Source of the DNA: Mugil cephalus
Lineage: Eukaryota > Chordata > Actinopteri > Mugiliformes > Mugilidae
Reading direction: 5' to 3'
Assembly: GCF_022458985.1 (NCBI RefSeq)
Contig: NC_061774.1
Location: forward strand, 21,670,697-21,734,696
Length of the DNA stretch: 64,000 bases
This document shows, piece by piece, positions 27,416 to 40,694 of the stretch. Position 1 is the stretch's first letter. Each line of letters opens with the position of its first letter. Under the pieces are notes generated by a model. The model made no database searches, was not told the DNA's origin, and was given only the letters and a program-made list of their open reading frames with translations. Made by a program: the position numbers and the translations under genes.

Positions 27416-30400
27416 TGATTCAAGCTAATCAGATGCGTCACATTTCAGCGTAGCCACAGAGTCAACGTGATAATATGGTTTCACTAACTATTGCAGTTAT
27501 CTGTTTTTAGCACATGTGCTTTTCTGTTTTTACCTTTTTGTCTGGTTTGGGTGCGTTCTGGATGGAGCCCAGTGCCTGGCGCTTGTACTCCAGTTTGTCG
27601 TAGAGCTGGCGTAGCTTAGTAGCAGCATAGCTGGCTTGCTCGTTGATTCCTTTGGTTCCTTCATCACCCACCTCTTCTCCTGCCTCTAGACCATGGCACT
27701 ACAAACAGAGGAACACCGACGTAAATAAAATAAAATAAAATAAAGACAAACGTGTGCTCCTCATATCAGTCTGTGTGTCTGACCCCTTCCTCCTTCTCCT
27801 CTGTGCTACACGGTGACTGGCTGTGCTGTTCATCTCGTCTGATCAGTCTATCGTAGAGGTCGGAAACCAGGAAGGAGGGGTAATAACGCTCTCTCATCGT
27901 CTCAGCCACCTGGAGGATGTTTGAGAGGAAAAGAAACGCTTTACGTTCACCGCAGAACATCTCGACACTCTGAACTGTGAGGATAAAACTGTGCGTATTG
28001 ATTTACCTGTTCTTGTATTCGAACAAAGACCTGCGTCCCTCTGTTCCCCACCAGACTCTGCTGGATCTCCTTGAGAAGAAACTTCTCCACTGGGATCTCT
28101 CTGCTCTCCACAAAGAACTTCTGGTAGATTTCTCCAACGATTTGGGGCACCTCGTTCTAACAAACACACATTAACAAACGAATGAGAACCCACTTGTTTA
28201 ATTTTGCCACTACCTTTCTGCACCATACCCATCATTCAACTGTGCAAAAACATTTTACCGGCAATGTAGTGGTCCATAATACATATAAACAAGGCAAACT
28301 CAGTGCAATTTACGTTTATTTGTTGTCATGCAGTTGTAAAACATCTAAATACTATATACTGACAACTCTAACAGGAGTTCTTGAGCAACCGTAAACACTG
28401 GGCAGCCCAGAAGTATGTTTAAACATAATAATGTGCTTAAACCTCTAGCTTTTAAAGTGGTAGCGCTGTGCTAAACCCCCTGGAATGTGTTTTCATGTTA
28501 CCTTGTTGGCAGTTTTCAGCGTTTCCACCAGTTCCCAGAAGCTTATCAGAGCTCTCTTATCGACTCTCTCCATGTAAACCCTGAAATGCTCCCTGTAACC
28601 CGGATTACACATGATGTCATCAAACTGGAGGATCTGCACGGGGAGAGGAGAACACATCATGAGGCCGCCTGGAGCACATTATCACCCAAATAATCCCTCA
28701 AACAAAGTCATGTAAGTGCATCACGGTGGTCCTACCTTCTGACTCTGAGGCTCGTCGCTGTCATCAGTTCCCCCTTCCTCACTGTTCTCATAGTTTGGCC
28801 CACCGAGCAGGCGGATCCGTTTCTCACATTGTTTCTTAGCAACAGTCAGCTGATTGATATATCGTTTCATATCTCTGGCTCTCAGCAAGTCTGCCTTCAT
28901 TGCTGCCGACTCTTTACCTTTTCGCTCTGAGAAAGAGAGAGAGAACGATGTGGGAAAGTTTAAGCAAGGCCTCGTCACAGATCGGTACACAAGAATGTTG
29001 TCAACGCCGATCAAGATCAAGAACGAGCCTGATGTTGTGAATTCATACTTCTAGCCAAGCATATCAGTTAGTGAAAACAAACCCTTCAATACTACACACA
29101 AACAGCATTACATGAAAGAAGCCAAATATTCTTACATTCAATCAAATCATCTTGTATTAATAAAACAAATATGCCAATGGGTTAAGCTTAAAATAAGCAC
29201 AAAGATCTTGTCTCTGAACAAAATATAAAATGTATTTCTGTGGTACAAGGATTTTCTGTTTTCTTGAAATTCACATGTTGTTGATTGTTTTATATACGTG
29301 ATTGTAGTTCAACACTCCTGATTTTATTTTTATGTTTTATGTTATTTACTTCATATTACATACTGATTCTATTTCTGAGTAGGAATGACTGACAAGGTGA
29401 CTAAGACGTGCGTTTTCTCTTAAACTGGTTCACATGAGCCAACCGAACTGTAACTAATCAGAAATTTGCAAAGCTGATGACCAGAAAATCAATGTAGAAC
29501 ACTTAACAGTGAGGAAATGGCCATAGTTTAAAAGATAAACATGGAGAAGAAAGCAGTCAAGCGTAACCATGGGTGGAAGCACTCTTATGTCTTTTATGTC
29601 TGGCTGTTTTTTAAAACAGTAGCAACATGGCTCTAAGGTTTACTGGAAGCCTCGCCATGGGATTTTAACATTCAGGGTCCCCAGAGGATAAATCCAGACG
29701 TCTGGTGATATCATAACTAATCTTCTTCTGCCATTAACACTATGATATTTTCGACTTTTAGTGACACGTACTGTCATCTGTAAGATGGACTGCTATTATG
29801 ATTTGTTCTGACAGTCACTGTGCCCAGACTATTAAATAAAGTCATTCACCACCCCCTCCTATCACAGCACATCTCCTTGATGGATGGATGGATGGATGGA
29901 TGGATGGATGGATCCTCTAGTATCGTCAACATGTCAAAAATGTAATTGGCCAATATATTCTTTGTGACTAAACACCTGCATGTTATTGTGGAAATATCTC
30001 ATCACATGTCACATTCGGTCCTAAGAACAGCTTCACAGCCTTCTGGCCGCTCTGAACCTTGACTTCCAGGTTCAGTTTTCATTATCAGCGTTTTATCTTA
30101 CTTTGACACGAGGATGAACTCAGTGTCGACACGCTGTGTAACCTATGACTGACACACATTTTTCCCTCTGGCTCTCATCAAGGAACACATAGAGCTGATG
30201 CAACAACAATAAGAACCATGGAGAAGTGTCCTCCAGTATTTAGATGCTTCACAAACTATTACAAACAGATAATCAATTTAGATGCTCGCATTTTCCACTG
30301 TTGTGAATAATCCCGTTTTGTGGTAAATGCATGCGGAGAAATGTTTTGTTGTCGTTACCTTTCTGCTTCTTGAGCTGAGGCAGGCTGCTGATTGTGGTGG

Positions 30401-32564
30401 CATGAATTATCTCTACCACTATTTGATACCTATAAAGAGATGGAAAAGAGGAAAGACATGAATTAAACTGTCTCTGATGAATAAACTGAATAAACTAAAT
30501 ACTGACAGAAATGTCACAGTGGTAAAAATATTCAATGCGCCATATTTGTGTAGCACCCACAATAAAAAGCAGTCCATTAAAAAGGAAAAACTGAGCTCGT
30601 CTCCACAGGACTACTATTATATATCAGCAGCAAGTCAGTACTAAGCCATTATTTCTTCCACTAACGAGAAAATGTGGCGGCATTATGTGAACCCCGCATT
30701 TAGATCTATTACATCGCTGCAGAGACCAGTCTGTTCCTATGGTAACCCCCCGGTAGCAAACAGATTAGCGGTGAACGCCGACTGGTTAACGTGTTTGTAT
30801 ACAGTGCGGTCCATTTTCCGGGAAGTCTCTGTAGCTACGAGGCAGCCTCGGTTTAATGAGGCCAGGTATGTGTCGTTCGTGCGCTGCTTTCGTGCCTGAG
30901 TTGTTTGAGGAAATTGACATCAGCAGAAGTTGATATTAGTTTGATGAAGTCTTCATAGGAGGCAGCGTAGGTGTAGGCTTTCTTCTGCTGCTCAGCCTGC
31001 TGCTCCCTCTGCTCCAGCTGAGACAACAACATCCTGTTGATGGAGTCTGGGTCGCTCAGCACCTCTACCAAAGGCTTCAGCACTGGAACGCACAGACACA
31101 CAAAGACATAAAAAACGTATGTATAGAAATGTAACAAACTGAACGAATGGTCATGTTTGTATATGGGACCACTTACACCGATCAGCCACAATATTATGAC
31201 CACTGACAGGACAAGTTAATAAGATTGAACATCTTGAGGTAATTCAGTGTTCTGATGTGGATGTTACTTAGACATGTACCACCCATCTAGACCAAACCAG
31301 GCACCCCCACCCCATAGAAATGACACTCCTTGATGAGGTACACTCACAAAAACAGTTTAGGAACTCAAAACAACAACAACAACAACAACAAAAAACCCAT
31401 GAAGAACAGAGCAAGGTGTTGACCTGGTTTCCAAATTCACAAACAGATCAAGTATCTGTGGGATGGTCCACAGAGGCCCCTCCCCTCAACCTATAGGACC
31501 CAACAGCCCCCACTAACGGCATCCTGTTACCAGACACCACAGGACACAGTGAGAAGGTCCATATCCAGTCTCTGATGAGTCACAACTGTTCGGAGGCACA
31601 AGGGAGACCTAAACAACATTAGACAGGCGGTCATAATGTTCTGCCTGATCGGTGTGTATCAAACTCTGGTACATTACAAAGTGAAAAACATAAGGTATAT
31701 ATACTTATATAAGGTTGACTGTGTATATTTCTTAGTTGAAATGGACACTTTTGACTGTGACAGTCATTAAGTAACACACATAATTAACAATCACACTAAA
31801 GGGGATTTATTATTAACTTACTAAAGTATTTAGAGTGAAACATTTATGGAAAACACAGCCCTAGAGACAGAATGGCAAGATAATGCACTTCTTCTGCCAA
31901 GTTATGCAACACAAACACTGGCAACACTAGAGGGTATCTCAGGTCTTAATGAGCTAATGCTCTGCCTCCTTGAGAATTAAACTCAATAATAGTTAACCTG
32001 AAAAGCATAATTGAAAGCGCGTATCAGCAGGAACTGGCGGTCGGATTTTCCGTCTTCCAGCCGACAGGTTAGAGACTGAACGGCAGCGTGTGCTGTTGTG
32101 CACCCTCGATAATTTAACAGCATATGTCATCCCCATGTTTTTGTTGATTTAGCGATTGCATGCGGAGGCGTGTGTTTTTCAAACAGTGTCAGGCAGCTGT
32201 TCTTTACGACTGCATCTTAATCAAAGATCTCGGGGGGTGATTTATAACGTTCGCTGGAACATTGCTAGCCTTTGGGCTGTACCGTTTCCTTAAAATTAAA
32301 TATTCACATTAATTACAGACTGCAGATGTCAGAGCATAAAGTGAAGGCAAATTTATTCAAAGTGAATAAGTATTTGGTCCACATAAATCGCACAACTATG
32401 GCTGATTATAGTGTAGTTACTGTATCATAAATACGACATTAAAAATACGTTGTGTTGTTATCTGTGTCAACTACACATAGCAGTAATGTGCTTGTGTTAC
32501 ATATATATATATTATATGTTTTACATATAATATATATATATATATATATTATATGTTTTACATA

Positions 32565-32595
<31 letters not shown>

Positions 32596-35500
32596 TATAT
32601 ATGAAACAGAGGATTAATCTGCACAACACTGTGACTGAGAGACTTAAATGAAGAGCTCACGTCATTAGTGCTTTTCTGCTGCCATGCCTTCAATGAATAA
32701 CGGCTTAATGTGCTAAGAAAAGTTTGATTAAACTTGAATGCCATTCATTTCCTCCTAGGCTTTAATTTCCCACTTGGAGTGAAAATTTATCAGTATTGTA
32801 TAAGAAAGTAATCCATCACTAATGACACCAATGCCACAAGCTGAAAATGGGATGAATGTACTGCGCAACCTTTGTAAAATAGTAAAACTAAAAATAAAGA
32901 TTTCAATGTTCTGAGGCAGCTCTACTTTTAATACAAACAATCCCTCAGAGAATAAAAATGTACCAGTTCATCATAACTGATTCAATAAAAGCAAAGTAAG
33001 CTTTGATCATTCGAACAGAGCGAAAACAAAGTGTGTGTGACCTCAGCGTCTGTGATCACCGGCTGACGCAAACGCCGACAGTCTGCCGCGCAGTGCAGAC
33101 ACACACACGGTACCTTTAGTTGTGATGACTTCTGTGAGGCAGCAGCGTAGTGTATGTGACTTGGCATCCTTCTGCGGCAGCAGACATAGCAGCAGTATCC
33201 TGGCTACGCACCGGAGAAAGGCCAGCTCCGAGTCTGGGCTGACTAAACAGGGATGGAGAGGAAACGGCCGGGCGCATTCTTCTGGTCTGAATGCACAAAC
33301 GAAAAAAGACAGCGAGACATAAACGGAAAGCGACAGAGATGCTTTGGAGACTAACTCTATCAGAGCTAGATGTCTGTTCGTATTAAGAGACACAGCCTCA
33401 CAGACATAACTAACAATGGCATCGTTATTCATACTTCTTTGCTTCTGAAATGCGACGGAAGACACACCGCTGCTACGTTGTTCCTGAATATTGAAGATGA
33501 GGGAGGCCAGACATCTCTGCAGTGTGATCAAATCAAGTCTCGCTTGACTTACCAAGATAATAAAACCAGATGATGTGTGAATCATCTGCTGTCTGCTCTT
33601 TCTATGAGTGTGTGTGTGTGTCCAATGCTGAAGGATTTTAAAGCAATTTACTCTGCACTGTACAGCAGTAATTTCACCCTCTCTGTGCACATGAAATTAT
33701 AGAGCTAGGTACGGACGCTGTTGGGTAGAGAAATCTTTTCAGGAACAAATCACAAATGGAAAATATTTCCTGATAATAATAATAATAATAAAAAAAAAAC
33801 TGTGAGTCATACTAGGGCTGGGTGGTATGACCAAAAATGCATATTACGGTATTTTTCTAAATTCTGATGGTATCATGGTATGTGAAAGTATTTTTTTTCA
33901 CGCATAATCACGTGAACATTTAGGAATTAATGCAGTAGACAGACTAAGGATGGACTATTTTACTGTGATGATGAGTAAATATTGTAGAATAACCTCACAC
34001 TAGTAACTAGTAACGGGTTTGCATGGCCCCGTGTTAGCACTGCCGGGACATTTACAGCTCGTAGATGAAAAGAAAAAAAAAAAAAACAAATTCTAAAAAA
34101 AGAATTAAATGTTATCAAGATGAAATGAAGAAACGGGTACAATTAAGGCTTAATTTATTTTGACATATTTATTCATATTTAAATTGTTATGTCTGTAATG
34201 TCAATACCAGCGCAACCGGCTACCGATGTAATTGTAGTGCAATAATTTTTTTTCTCATTCATAAAAAGCTAAAGTTGGGGACATTTTTGGGGACATGTTT
34301 AGCCGGGGACAGGTCATCCAAAACGAGGACTGTGACCAGAAATCGGGGACGTCTGGTCACCCTAAAAAAAAAAAACCCCAAACAGCCAACATGGCACCTT
34401 TTTTTTTGGCACAAGACTTCTCGTTCTGCTGTATTGTTTTTCAGACCTTTCCATCTTCACCATGCATATTTAGAAATGCTACATTGGAAATGGTCCGGTC
34501 TGAAACAGTGTCTTGCGGTGCAGCATTCCTAACGTTGTGTAATCAGATATGGAAAAAAAGATAATGGAGAAAAAAAAACGGTATTTGGTCTGAACCAGGA
34601 TACTGCCCAGCCCTAAATCACACCTCTGCGCAAAGAAACAAGCTCTAGTGAAAGGCTTATGATTACAACATCACAATACAGTGTTACATGATGGATTTGA
34701 TGAGGAATATGGTGGGAGAACAAAGCTAATGCAGCTTCATCTAGTCACAATCACACACGTGCGTTGTGGTGTACCTTGCAGACGCAGCCTTGAGGTCAGT
34801 GAAATGTGTGTGTAGGATCCGAATGCTGTCGTAACACACCACGTTGACGAGGTCTATGTCAGCGAGCCTGGACCTCAGCTGCCCAATCATCTGCCACCAG
34901 TCCTCAGACAGCATGGAGTACAACTGGCCCTTGTCGCGGCTCAAAGGAACATACCAGGACAGGATGTAGTCTCTGTAGGCGTAGTCGAACACTGCGGAGA
35001 GGCAAAGAGACAACTGGTCGATAAGATTTTTTTTTTGGCAGGAGCTGAATCCCACAGTGATAGAAGGCTGCAGCAAAGAAAAAAGAGCAGATGCAGTCAG
35101 TGTTATTTCAGTAGTTTAGTGCAACAATACCATCTGTTATGTCATCTGCTACTAGATGGCTTTTTAGGTTCCTAACCTCCGAAACGAGAAGTGCCGCTGC
35201 AGCTCTGTTTTCTACACTCAGCTGAACAACTGAATGACAAAATGACCGCAATGAGTTTCATTTCTCCAAAACACAGGTGCAGACGAGGGAAAGCTGAAGG
35301 ATACTCGAGTCCTTTGTTCATTTTTACTTTCTGTACCCATTTTTCTGCTCAGGGTCGTCGCAACCACTGAAAACCTTGTACTGTTCGCTCTGAATGTGGT
35401 AAAGTCAATGGCCAATCACAGGGCCGATGGTTAGAGGAGTTAATTACAGGCAGACTGTAAGTGGAAACCTGGAAAAAAATTAATATGATCGACTAATGGA

Positions 35501-38500
35501 GAACGCACACTTATACTGAATAGAATTTACAAGTCCACCACAAGTTAGTTAGTTAGTTCTGCTGATATTGAGCTTCAGGATATTGTTGTTGCACAATGCG
35601 AGGAAGCTCTTACTTAATAAATTAATTAATTAGTAAAATACAGTGCATGGTTCTTACTGGAATTGTACGTCAATATAATGACAAAATACATTTCACCCAA
35701 AGTCTGAGCAGACGTCAATATAAATGGCAACACAAGCCTTGCTTCAAGCATTTTTGACTTATTATTACATCACATAATCCTTTAATTCATCCCACAGTGG
35801 GGTAAATAAAAATAGCTCCGCAATGAACTGACCCAGAGGAATTAGCACTGACATGAAGATTCATCTCTGGATTTAACAACGAGAGAAAAAGGGGCCTGCT
35901 ACGTGACAGCATTTGATCTCAATACTTGCTGAGTTTGAGGTTCACGTATTTAAAGAATATTGTTCTATTTCTGCCTGGATTCAAAGGTTTAACAAGCAGA
36001 CTGCACCTGGTTGGTGGTTTCCTAGCAGTGCGCACTTGTGCATTTAAAGTTGAAACATAGCGAATGGTTAGAAATGACAACCTTTCCTAAAAATGTTAAT
36101 TCACTCAGAAGAGACGCAAACACATGCAGAAATGTGACTGTGCGATTTGGTTGGGTTTGGCAAGGCAAAGTTTCCAGCTTAAGGTTTGTGTTTTGGGTTT
36201 TTTAGAGTTCCTCGAAAACCCACACTAACAGAGAGAACACACAACTCCACGCAGAAACACTCAGCTGCATATGAATAGGGGCTGTAGGGGCTAATCACTG
36301 TGCCACCATGATGCCCTGAAAGCATGAGGGGATAGCGAGATAATAGACAGAGGGTGAAGCTGGATTCACACTTATGTCAATCCAGCTCCAGAAACAGTTT
36401 TTCATCTTTTGCTCCTACTCTTCTCCTTCTTCTGCATTTCTTTATTCTGCTGCTGCCGCTGTTTATTGTCCAGTATTTGAAAAATTTTGTCCTAATTTGT
36501 CCATTCACTTCCTCCATTTCGTTCTGATCGCCCTAGTACTTGTTTGCAACTCTTTTGTCCTTCAGTTCTTCCTTCCTTCCTTCCTCCTCCTCCGTCTATA
36601 ACAAAGTATTCATGGTGGGTCCTCAGGAGAAATGCATTCTTCAAAGAGCAATAAAGAAAGCAATTTCCTTCATAGGTAATAACAAAGAAGAGAGCAGCCA
36701 TTTCGTTGGACTGGCACAGTGAACACTGCGTTGGTGAAATGTTACCCCCACCCCACCCGTGAAAATATTGGCCCCATTACGGAGCACTGGAAATTGTAAG
36801 ACAGCGAAACAGTTCATCTTTAAAGAACATTAACACTGACTGCACACCAATGTCACTAGTTCGGTCTTGCTTTGAAGGACAGCATGTGGTACTTCTGACC
36901 CTTTGAATCCTGACTTGGGAAGATTTTCAATAAAGATGTGGATGAACTCAAGGCGTCCTTTTTGATCCCTTAAGTATGTGAAGCCTCCTGCAGCCTTTGA
37001 TGTGTACACACTTTAAAAACGTCTACTTCTTTCATGAATAACTGAGTTAACCGGCTTATACTAATCAGAAATGCTATCAAGGCAGATACATCGTGTGGTA
37101 TATGTCCTTTTCTACATCGCAGGTTTTTGTAGGATAATCTGAGCCTTGTTTCGTTTCCTTAAAAGCCTGTAGTAGTGAAATGTGTTCTCATGAGTCTCAT
37201 AACTGACTGGTGTGTGGCCTTCAGTCACCGTGGGTCTAAACACAATTAAGGATTTAGAAAACGGATGAAGTGCTCCTCAAGGACGGTGGAAAGGCTAGTG
37301 TGCTGACACGAGAAAAATCTTGCACAAGTTACTTCTCTAAATTTCCACTGAACTTGACCTGCATATCTATGACTAAGATTTACAGTGAAAACCAGGAATA
37401 AAATAACAGACACAGTTAAACGGGATTCTAGGCGGCTTTGTATTTGTTTTAATATGATATTCTGAGCTGCAACAAGCAGCTATAATGACTCTCGGCTCAA
37501 AGATCTGAGCAGAAACACTGACATATCGAATCATGAGCGCGCAGCAGGTCTGACTGAGAACCTAATAATGTCATCATGAACGCGTGTCACAGTACGACCA
37601 AAGGATCTTTTCATAACATGTGAGAGCATGTGCAAACACTTCCACGGTGTAAATCCTGGGGCCATCTGTTACTTGGCAGACACACGAACTGATCCAGGGT
37701 CTGTGCATCATGTCTGGGTGTGAGTGTCACTTGAGAAGGCCCTTCTATTGGTCTAATGGGGATCTGTGGCAGGTCATGGTAAGTTACTGCAACAGAGCTC
37801 CATCAGTCAGCAATTTAAAAACAAAAATTAAATTAATTAATTAAAAAAAAAAAAAGAAAAATATTCAATGAATGAAGTGGACACTTTTGAATCTGTGTAA
37901 ATGTAGATTTGTTGGTGTGAAATCACTACTATTCCCTAGAACTCTTCAGTACCAAAAATTTCACATCATGAAATATAATAATTTTAATTCACATATTTAT
38001 ATACTTGTAATTTCATCAACAAAAGAAAGTGACCAAAAGGTAATGTTACAAATATTCTGATATGATGACTTATTTTCAAACTATATATCGTTATGCACAT
38101 TGACAATTGTATATTATGTATTCTTGGTATACTGACTATTATGTATTTTGTCATTTTGTTTTGCATTATTATCGTTATGATTATGTATGCTGAATATTGT
38201 GTTAAGACTTCATGAGCTTAGCTGCAACTAAAATTTATGCACATATTTCATGCTACATGGCACCAAAAATACATTACAACATTTTTTAGGGCACAGAGGA
38301 ATTTCAGAGGCTGTTACATAATTTATAATTAGAATGAAAAATTCACTCAAATAAATAAATAAAACGTCAGACGTGGATGCAGATGTAGCTTTAGTGACTC
38401 ATTCAACTCTAAAAGTAATGATAATAAATGTTATGATGTGAGTAGAAAATGTAAAGATTTCTAAAGCATAAAGATCATATTTGACGGTCATGTGCCCCAG

Positions 38501-40366
38501 TTTAAGTATCCTGATTGGCTGATAGATAATGTTTTTCAGGTTTGCTCCATAAAGAACAGGGTATGTTTTTTGTATTATTTTTATGTCGGCACACTTTCAC
38601 ACATTAATCTAAACCAACAATTCCTAATGCGTTTACATCAATTTAAAGTAAATGGTGATTCATTACCTTCCTTCAGGGCTTTGTCCACATTATGTGACAC
38701 CACCACCCTTCTGCTCTGGCTCGACTCCTGAACTGGCACCACGAAACGGCCCTGTAAAACAACACGCGCATCAGATCACTCGTCTTAAACAGCAGAGGAG
38801 GACGACATAAAAACACCAAAGAGAAGACGAGAGAAATGTGGATCTAATGAGCCTAAACTCCTGCGCAAACAAGGCAACCCGAATTTGTCATAGCTCAAGC
38901 AACATGTCAACCAGACTAACGCAATATTCCTCCACTGTCAACATCAATAAATCATCAGCAGACAAACAACACAGCTGAGAGGCGGCCGGCCGCTGGGCTG
39001 CGGCTGCCCGCTCGGGCAAACCGGCCAGTTACAAGAGTAAGAACCACTTCCCTTGAAGAACAGATTGCCATCTTTGTGTGTGAGTATGTGTGTGTGTGTG
39101 GTGAGTGAGTCTAAATCCAGGAGCATAACTCATCCATTATACAACAGCACAGAGAGGATGGGGAGCACAAAGGGAGTAGAAATACAACGACTGAAAGGAA
39201 AATAATGAGGGGTGTGAAACGTTTGAGAGGAGCAAAGACAGATACCAAAATTGAAACTAGGATGTGGTTCACTAGATATTAATTTAGATACAAGTGGAAA
39301 GCAGTACTATAATGTACTTCTGACACTGATGCTGCTGTTGTTTATTCTGTTTTAACTTGTGCAATAAATTTTTACAACTGCTGTCTGTCTGTCTTCAACA
39401 GTAAAACATATTTTTGCATTTCTTATTATATTTTATTATATATTTCCACTATTTTTAGTATTTGGTATTTCAACTCTCTTGTAAATGGGACTCTTTTGCA
39501 CTATTTTGTATCTACTTTGTGTCTGCATTGAAGAGGAGAAGCTCTCCAATCTCATTTTACACTGTATAAATACAATAAAGGACAATAAAGGCTCGCTAAG
39601 AGTCTGCAGCGTCTGTTCAGTCGAAAAGGAGAGACCGAACGATGCTGTCTCTCAGGCAGAGCAGCCTGTCTTTAGTGACCTTCATATCTCTAAGTTTGTT
39701 TTGCACTTGTTTTTCCTACCTCATCTTCTCATTTTTGTTTAACCACATTACAGCTTTGCGACAAAGTAGTCTGACATTAAAGAACCCCTAAAACTTTGAC
39801 CCTAGAATCACCCCTGCGTGAGGTTATGATTCATTAATTTGCAGTGTTAAGGTTGATGTGCTTTATATTATTAAGAGGACCTGAATCAGAGTTTGAGTGT
39901 TACTCTGTGGATGATAATATGTGTGTGCACTGGCTGTGAGTAAAGAGCCAAAACAAAGGAGATGCCAGGGTCTTACCATGAGCTTGCTGAAGAACTCCGG
40001 CCGTGCCGCTGACTGCCTCCTGCTCCTGTCAAAGCAGCTGACTTTGAGAGGACTCTTCCTGACCAGAAGCACGAAGCTCCCGGCCAGGAAGCACAGCAGC
40101 GCGAATGACACATATATGAACAGCTTCAAGAAGAAGGAGGTGAGAGACGGGCCTCCCCAGGTCAGCTGAAACACTACTGTCGCCACCACGCCCAGGCAGA
40201 AAGCCGGCACGAAGCGGAAAGAGGAGCCGATGGAGGAGGAGGAGGAGGTGGTGGCAGACATGGGCCCCTCTTCTTCTCCTCCTCCTCCTCCTCCTCCTCC
40301 TCCTCCGGTGCTGCTGCTACTCCCTCCAGCCAGGGGTGTAGTGGTAGTAGATGAGGGGGTGGGCAT
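23213..40366 (-). CDS. snx25: Sorting nexin 25 (SNX25), complete, 21 coding exons
   Basis: SNX25 is a membrane-anchored endosomal sorting nexin with PXA, RGS-homology, PX and nexin-C domains; the family has been linked to TGF-beta receptor turnover. Minus-strand exons: 39977-40366, 38667-38751, 34775-34991, 33114-33286, 30896-31082, 30359-30429, 28736-28926, 28502-28633, 28007-28156, 27784-27909, 27534-27698, 27126-27257, 26808-26948, 26214-26327, 25555-25632, 24818-24901, 24601-24718, 24433-24499, 23568-23749, 23369-23469, 23213-23278. They sum to 2,970 bases with consistent phases, giving 989 residues. Residues about 53-70 and 78-102 are hydrophobic membrane segments. PXA is about 150-370 (FDYAYRDYILSWY), RGS about 439-560 (YMERVDKRALISFWELVETL), coiled coil about 590-665, PX about 670-785 (RKLTEFQMLHRKL, LPFKSIDQKF), nexin-C about 850-970 (TFWPNGKLAPH, QQNARYGIIKIFNALQ). 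An in-frame TAG four codons before the ATG fixes the start. Exon 5 ends at an apparent GC donor. Confidence 0.96.
27388..27417. repeat. (TA)n microsatellite in a snx25 intron
   Basis: About 15 TA units lie between snx25 exons 27534-27698 and 27126-27257, preceded by a CTATATATACATATA stretch. It is simple sequence with no other content. Confidence 0.9.
29880..29913. repeat. (GGAT)n microsatellite
   Basis: Eight consecutive GGAT-type tetramers lie in a snx25 intron. The surrounding intron (28930-30350) has no other feature I can name. Confidence 0.95.
31174..31658 (-). mobile_element. Tc1-type non-autonomous element, copy 2 (snx25 intron)
   Basis: The left end CACCGATCAGCCACAATATT and the right end with GTTCTGCCTGATCGGTGTG are inverted repeats, bordered by TA on both sides, the Tc1/mariner target. 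Remnants such as GACCTGGTTTCCAAATTCAC and TCTGTGGGATGGTCCACAGA look like fragments of the transposase gene, but no frame survives. It begins about 90 bases upstream of snx25 exon 5, close to that exon's 3' splice site. Confidence 0.8.
32500..32610. repeat. AT-rich tandem block
   Basis: Long TATA runs alternate with ATTATATGTTTTACATA, which occurs twice about 50 bases apart, so the TA tract has been duplicated with its spacer. Self-complementary TA tracts can form cruciforms. It lies in the snx25 intron between exons 33114-33286 and 30896-31082. Confidence 0.85.
33813..34615. mobile_element. hAT-type non-autonomous element C (snx25 intron)
   Basis: Both ends read TAGGGCTGGG inwards (left TAGGGCTGGGTGGTATGACC, right complement TAGGGCTGGGCAGTATCCTG). 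The 8-bp flanks AGTCATAC (33805-33812) and AATCACAC (34616-34623) match at six positions. About 800 bases long, it has no transposase frame. It lies between snx25 exons 34775-34991 and 33114-33286. Confidence 0.8.
35100..38660. other. Large snx25 intron, no recognised gene
   Basis: This is most of the intron between exons 38667-38751 and 34775-34991. I see low-complexity pyrimidine runs (36415-36600, TTCCTTCC and CTCCTCC) and A-rich runs near 37840, but no coding exon or complete element. Confidence 0.5.
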
Positions 40367-40585
40367 GCTGCGCCCCTACCATCCAGGCTGAAGCGCTTGT
40401 CCGCCGGTCTATAAGCCGAGTCCCAGTGCGTGAACTGTGGACACTCGTGTATACCCTCGACTACGACGCTGTCTCCAAGAGGAGGCATCCCCGCTCTGAC
40501 ATCTCCTCGCGGACCCACGGGCGCTACGGTTCCAAGGCTCCTGGCCCCGGGAGCTCGGTCATCCGCGCGGGGATACTCCAAGCAC

Positions 40586-40620
40586 CACGGCACGGCACGG
40601 CACGGCACGGCACGGCACCG
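40586..40620. repeat. (CGGCA)n pentanucleotide repeat in snx25 leader region
   Basis: About seven copies of a CGGCA pentamer lie some 220 bases upstream of the snx25 start codon. They are next to a (GA)n tract (40672-40693) and a GGAT tract (40727-40743). The region is GC-rich, unlike the surrounding introns, and belongs to the 5' leader or first non-coding intron. Confidence 0.9.
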
Positions 40621-40663
40621 GGCTCGTCTTCGAACCGGTGACTGGACGCCCAGACAGCGGGGG

Positions 40664-40694
<31 letters not shown>

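Noticed and set aside
32439-32744. A 101-codon minus-strand frame rich in Ile and Tyr
   Set aside because: It is the translation of a TA-rich tandem repeat, not a protein-coding exon.
33043-33690. A 215-codon minus-strand frame
   Set aside because: Only the part at 33114-33286 is a real snx25 exon. The rest runs through intron sequence on both sides of the splice sites.
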